Origin: Glandiceps talaboti
Taxonomy: Eukaryota > Hemichordata > Enteropneusta > Spengelidae
Reading direction: 5' to 3'
DNA length: 64,000 nucleotides
Assembly (NCBI RefSeq): GCF_964340395.1
Contig: NC_135560.1
Coordinates: 19,073,098 to 19,137,097, forward strand
Positions within the stretch are counted from its first letter, which is position 1; every line of letters begins with the position of its first letter. The translations under genes and the position numbers were made by a program. Below the pieces are notes generated by a model. That model was not told the origin of the DNA and did no database searches. It saw only the letters and a program-made list of their open reading frames with translations. Shown here piece by piece: positions 62,601 through 64,000 of the stretch.

Positions 62601-63944
62601 ACCATTTTTGAAGTGTGATGGTTGGTCATATGTATAACACACTAGAGTAGAATAGTTCATTGCCCTGCTTTATTACTACATACAGTTCATTACAGTAGAT
62701 TTTGCATACAAAACATCCTTGTACACTTGCTATAATTTACCAAGGTTAGACACCATGTGTTTCAGGACAGTGTTTATTTCAGGCTCACTCATCTGTATCA
62801 GGTCAAAGGTCAACAAACTGGCAAAGTTCATCCAGTCGCATATATTTGTGACAAGGTCAAGGGTAAACAAACTGGCAAAAGTTCATCCAACCATATGTGC
62901 TTGTGATATGGTCAAAGGTAAACAAACTGACAGAGCTCATCCAAATATAAAATAGATATATTTGTAAACAGAGAGAATAACTTTCAAAATATATTTAAAA
63001 GGGTCAAATCAGCACCCTTAGTCATTATTAGATATATTCTCTAATATCTATGCTATTTTTGTCATCAATGCAACACATCGGGATGTATGGTGTGGTTGGC
63101 TGAAAGACCCAGTCATTGTGGTCTGCTTATGTAACCACTTTGTAAATACTTGCTACTATATAAGTAGAAACAACAATGAATCTTACAGGCTAACTATGTG
63201 GATGATAGGAGTAGTCATCTTTACAGTCCAGAAAAGACACTGATGTTGTATATGATGTACAGCAGTAAAGTCTGACACTAGGCGCCCCCTATCTCACAGC
63301 AGAAGGGTCTGACAGTTGGCGCCCCCTATCTCGCAGCATTAGGGTCTGACACTTGGAGCCCACTATCTCACAGCAGTAGGGTCTGACACTTGGAGCCCCC
63401 TATCTCACAGCAGAAGGGTCTGACAGTTGGCACCCCCTATCTCAAAGCAGAAGGGTCTGACACTTAGAGCCCCCTATCTCACAGCAGTAGGGTCTGACAC
63501 TTAGAGCCCCCTATCTCACAGCAGTAGGGAATGAAACTTGGTGCCCCCTATCTCACAGCAGTAGGGTCTGACACTTGGAGCCCCCTATCTCACAGCAGAA
63601 GGGTCTGACACTTAGAGCCCCTATCTCACAGCAGAAGGGTCTGACAGTTGGTGCCCCCTAAAATCTCACAGCAAGCCTCTGGAAACAATGTGTCACTTTG
63701 CCAAAGGTGTAAGTAGGTAGGAATGGTGTCAACAAACTATCAGTGATTAGACTTACCTTGGCACATTTACACTGACCATACAGGTACGGTACGAAAGAAT
63801 GGATGGAGATTAAACCAATGACTTGATAACTGGACTTACCTGGGCACACTTACCCTGACCATATACATTGGGTATGGTACCAAAAAGTGTTTGAAGATTA
63901 ACCAATGACTTAGCCACTGTATGTACCCATGTCTGGTCACCTTC
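47517..63944 (-). CDS. VPS33B: VPS33B, vacuolar protein sorting-associated protein 33B, 3' part (13 exons)
   Basis: VPS33B is a Sec1/Munc18-family protein. With VIPAS39 (SPE-39) it forms the CHEVI complex, which controls SNARE-dependent fusion and sorting on late and recycling endosomes and lysosome-related organelles. Thirteen exons join with matching phases into 460 codons plus a stop, corresponding to about human residue 187 onward. They run from [18 protein letters not shown] through [18 protein letters not shown], a helical domain ([20 protein letters not shown]) and [17 protein letters not shown] to [17 protein letters not shown] and [16 protein letters not shown]. The middle ([27 protein letters not shown]) is VPS33B-like and not VPS33A-like, though a few blocks ([17 protein letters not shown]) are shared with VPS33A, as expected of an early-branching lineage. 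The C-terminus is about 17 residues longer than I expect, and its last 13 residues are encoded by a minisatellite unit. The 5' exons lie right of the window. Confidence 0.94.
47865..48058. repeat. (CAGA)n/(CATA)n compound microsatellite
   Basis: CAGA and CATA arrays alternate. The overlapping ORFs on both strands are artefacts. Confidence 0.95.
48059..49004. other. VPS33B intron l-m, unique part
   Basis: No other gene seen. Confidence 0.6.
49005..49127 (-). CDS. VPS33B: VPS33B exon l
   Basis: 123 nt after CCTTTCCAG and before GTTAGT. It encodes [18 protein letters not shown], then [32 protein letters not shown] is the signature near the C-terminus of VPS33 proteins. Phase 1 at both ends. 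Confidence 0.95.
49672..50224. repeat. 38/39-bp minisatellite in VPS33B intron k-l, about 14 units
   Basis: The unit is ATTGACAGGGTGGGGTTCAA + CTTTAGGGTTGCAGAGAG; 39-bp units have one more G. Two units share a TTCAAAATTAGG variant 192 bp apart, pointing to block duplication. It starts 20 bp beyond exon k. Confidence 0.96.
50244..50337 (-). CDS. VPS33B: VPS33B exon k
   Basis: 94 nt after TCTTTTAG and before GTATAA. It encodes [18 protein letters not shown] to AKSMK. Phase 0 in, phase 1 out. Confidence 0.92.
50815..50913 (-). CDS. VPS33B: VPS33B exon j
   Basis: 99 nt after TCTGTAG and before GTAGGT. It encodes [18 protein letters not shown] then [15 protein letters not shown], the conserved VPS33 motif. 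Phase 0 at both ends. Confidence 0.95.
51234..51439 (-). CDS. VPS33B: VPS33B exon i
   Basis: 206 nt after GATTGCAG and before GTAAGT. It encodes [37 protein letters not shown] and on to [11 protein letters not shown]. Phase 1 in, phase 0 out. Confidence 0.95.
51575..51846 (-). mobile_element. tRNA-derived SINE (copy 2) in VPS33B intron h-i
   Basis: Read on the minus strand, the head has an A box (TGGCCAAGTGG) and a degraded B box (GGTTTTAAGCC). A body follows with CAGTTTGACACTCTACTGAA, GGTTTTCCCAAGAC and TTTCCTCCTGC, then an A-rich tail. It is homologous to the copy at 29,753-29,998. Confidence 0.8.
51847..53616. other. VPS33B intron h-i, unique part
   Basis: No exon or other gene seen. ORFs of 60-83 codons on both strands are not family-like. 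Confidence 0.5.
53617..53702. repeat. (CAGA)n/(CA)n microsatellite
   Basis: CAGA array with a terminal CA tract. Confidence 0.95.
53762..53813 (-). pseudogene. Partial duplicate of VPS33B exon h (possible alternative exon)
   Basis: It lies 115 nt downstream of exon h. The last 37 nt and the following 20 nt of intron (GTAAGTTAGTCTATACTTAA) are nearly identical to exon h and its donor. An AG in the right phase would give [17 protein letters not shown], which is in frame with exon i. However, the acceptor lacks a pyrimidine tract and sits in G-rich AGGTT-type DNA, and conserved residues are lost. A decayed duplicate is more likely than a used mutually exclusive exon. Confidence 0.6.
53928..53982 (-). 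CDS. VPS33B: VPS33B exon h
   Basis: 55 nt after CCATTTCCAG and before GTAAGT. It encodes [18 protein letters not shown] (human: VSPIESLRLMCLLSITEN). Phase 0 in, phase 1 out. Confidence 0.92.
54043..54060. repeat. Poly-G run
   Basis: About 17 consecutive G, 60 bp upstream (gene sense) of exon h. Confidence 0.9.
54546..54683. repeat. ~35-bp tandem repeat, about four units
   Basis: GAAGGGGGTGTTACCATAAT + GAAATATCTAGTTAT repeated with variation. Confidence 0.85.
55040..55600. repeat. Degenerate GTCAC-type repeat tract
   Basis: Variants of TGTCACACCTTGTGTCATTA recur for ~560 bp without a fixed period. All three plus-strand frames stay open for long stretches (up to 180 codons, rich in Cys/His/Thr/Val), which is a composition artefact; the tract is intronic to VPS33B. 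Confidence 0.85.
55728..56110. repeat. Three diverged direct repeats with an internal hairpin
   Basis: The block GAACACC(AT)CTCATTAATATGCAT...TAGTACCATATTAGGTCAA occurs at about 55,729, 55,844 and 56,002. Between the second and third, 55,896-56,003 folds on itself: GTCATTCATTT...CCACCATGAAAT...TGTGTCAGA pairs with its reverse complement. Confidence 0.7.
56505..57060. repeat. Degenerate long-period tandem repeat (about 150-190 bp) in intron g-h
   Basis: Blocks such as CAGATCAAAGTGATCGATA, ATGATCAATACCAAAT and GTCATCATGGCTTT recur three to four times with divergence. A separate 35-bp block (TGTAAATTGTGGATTTGATC...) occurs at 56,204 and again at 57,283. Confidence 0.65.
57851..58404 (-). repeat. 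39/43-bp minisatellite carrying 13 extra 5' splice-site copies
   Basis: On the plus strand the unit is CTACCATACTGCCAGTAGTG + GACTAGACTTACTTGTCAA; a 43-bp form has GGTATACTTACTTG. On the minus strand each unit therefore reads ...GACAAGTAAGT..., the same as the true exon-g donor AGACAA|GTAAGT. All 13 additional units keep GTAAGT intact, even one in which the preceding A is changed. Confidence 0.95.
58405..58469 (-). CDS. VPS33B: VPS33B exon g
   Basis: 65 nt after TTTACTACAG and before GTAAGT. It encodes [18 protein letters not shown] then CRQ. Phase 1 in, phase 0 out. Its donor is the first of 14 near-identical GTAAGT sites in the adjoining minisatellite. Confidence 0.93.
58700..58895 (-). 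repeat. Decayed copies of the exon-f 3' edge in intron f-g
   Basis: The exon-f end and donor (CAGAACATAGTATGTAAC) recur downstream on the minus strand as TAGAACATAGTATTTGAAA (about 58,875-58,892), TAGAACATAGTATTTGATA (about 58,737-58,754) and TAGAACATAGTGG (about 58,702-58,714). The GTATGT donor is degraded in each. Confidence 0.6.
58920..58994 (-). CDS. VPS33B: VPS33B exon f
   Basis: 75 nt after TTCTTGACAG and before GTATGT. It encodes [18 protein letters not shown] to KTEH. Phase 1 at both ends. Confidence 0.93.
59551..59840. mobile_element. Foldback (hairpin) element in VPS33B intron e-f
   Basis: Terminal inverted repeats match almost perfectly: GTAACTAGAATTGCAAAAAA at the left and its complement (with one G/A difference) ending at 59,840. 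Pairing continues inward through GACCAATCAGCTTGTT / AACAAGCTGATTGGGC, ATGCAGATGA / TCATCTGCAT and GAAGTGTATGCAGATTAA / TTAATCTGCATACACTTC, giving arms of about 135 bp with a small loop. This looks like a foldback MITE. A target-site duplication is not obvious. Confidence 0.85.
59968..60061 (-). CDS. VPS33B: VPS33B exon e
   Basis: 94 nt after CCCTGCAG and before GTAAGT. It encodes [18 protein letters not shown] to HKSLAI. Phase 0 in, phase 1 out. Confidence 0.94.
60691..60777 (-). CDS. VPS33B: VPS33B exon d
   Basis: 87 nt after CCTCCAG and before GTAAGT. It encodes [18 protein letters not shown] to KQLQAGYD (human: EIRNEHFSNVFGFLSQKA). Phase 0 at both ends. Confidence 0.94.
61147..61220 (-). 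CDS. VPS33B: VPS33B exon c
   Basis: 74 nt after GTTTACAG and before GTAAGT. It encodes [18 protein letters not shown] to NYEDD. Phase 1 in, phase 0 out. Confidence 0.92.
61797..61971 (-). CDS. VPS33B: VPS33B exon b
   Basis: 175 nt, phase 0 in and phase 1 out. It encodes [16 protein letters not shown]..., then [18 protein letters not shown] and [13 protein letters not shown]. The LLDRDVD motif is a hallmark of VPS33 SM proteins. Confidence 0.95.
62399..62815. repeat. 211-bp tandem duplication in VPS33B intron a-b
   Basis: Two nearly identical copies start at AGTGTGATGG (62,401 and 62,612). A third, shorter decayed run of GGTCAA...AACAAACTG motifs follows to about 62,940. On the minus strand each copy holds a short open stretch, [18 protein letters not shown], between an AG and a GT. 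It would shift the VPS33B frame, so I do not call it an exon. Confidence 0.9.
63268..63658. repeat. 37-bp minisatellite in VPS33B intron a-b, about 11 units
   Basis: The unit is GGTCTGACACTTGGAGCCCC + CTATCTCACAGCAGTAG. Units alternate between ACTTGGAGCC, ACTTAGAGCC and AGTTGGCGCC types. Confidence 0.95.
63757..63828 (-). pseudogene. Broken partial duplicate of VPS33B exon a
   Basis: It lies directly downstream of exon a and aligns with that exon's last ~70 nt, including AAGTCATTGGTT, GTACC...TACC, TATGGTCAG.GTAA.TGTGCC.AG and a GTAAGT donor. A one-base insertion turns GGTTAATCTT into GGTTTAATCT and gives an in-frame TAA. There is no good acceptor. It is a tandem duplication that has decayed. 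Confidence 0.8.
63840..63944 (-). CDS. VPS33B: VPS33B exon a
   Basis: 105 nt, phase 0 at both ends, after TTTATAG and before GTAAGT. It encodes [18 protein letters not shown]... to YGQGKCAQ (human: EGDQRW...YGIGRCAK). A GTAAGT also occurs inside the exon 18 nt before its end (GGTAAGTGTGCC), but only the outer donor keeps the frame. Confidence 0.93.
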
Positions 63945-64000
63945 CTATAAATGAAAGTATACAAACCACTGAATAGATAGTTTATAACTCAGTGATTTTA

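Noticed and set aside
47517-63944. VPS33A instead of VPS33B
   Set aside because: Most blocks (EGDQ.W, EIGH..LLDRDVD.VTAL, HIGA.E.IMKKK, KTEH.LLEG, SYIEE) follow VPS33B. Only a few short segments resemble VPS33A.

Overview
This is animal genomic DNA, not bacterial. It is AT-rich, packed with micro- and minisatellites, and its genes are split by GT-AG introns. The two genes that can be named have deuterostome-like sequences: the SK channel S1 segment has the vertebrate-type spacing ETELS-x3-YSK. I infer an invertebrate deuterostome (hemichordate-, lancelet- or echinoderm-like), but the species cannot be fixed from this window.

Layout. All recognised genes lie on the minus strand. (1) At 2598-3389 is the first coding exon of a small-conductance calcium-activated K+ channel (KCNN/SK), with a long polyQ/polyHis N-terminus. 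The rest of that gene runs off the left edge. (2) From 3.4 to 24 kb the DNA is gene-poor. It holds a ~3 kb satellite of 43-bp units (10.2-13.1 kb), a 45-bp minisatellite (16.9-17.8 kb), a MITE-like element, a SINE-like relic and many simple repeats. (3) At 24.27-25.87 kb are five short exons whose splice phases all agree. They encode a short Gly-X-Y (collagen-like) stretch followed by ~140 residues I cannot assign to a family. A possible upstream exon (coiled coil plus an R-A-K-R furin-like site) lies at 41.3 kb. (4) From 27 to 47 kb are a 69-bp minisatellite interrupted by a truncated L1/Tx1-like LINE, a tRNA-derived SINE, a second SINE-like relic, a CR1/L2-like LINE tail and microsatellites. 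(5) At 47,517-63,944 are thirteen exons of VPS33B, covering roughly the last two thirds of the protein. Splice phases are consistent throughout and give 460 codons plus a stop. The 5' exons lie beyond the right edge.

The most striking pattern is inside VPS33B. At five of its thirteen exons the exon's 3' edge (or, for the last exon, the end of the coding sequence) has been tandemly copied into the DNA just downstream. Exon g's splice donor recurs in 13 further copies. Exons a and h each have a partial downstream copy. Exon f's edge recurs in decayed copies. The last 13 codons of the gene are one unit of a 50-bp minisatellite with about ten more units after the stop codon.

The named genes do not form one pathway. 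SK channels are calmodulin-gated K+ channels of the plasma membrane. VPS33B is an SM-family protein acting with VIPAS39 in endosomal and lysosome-related membrane traffic.
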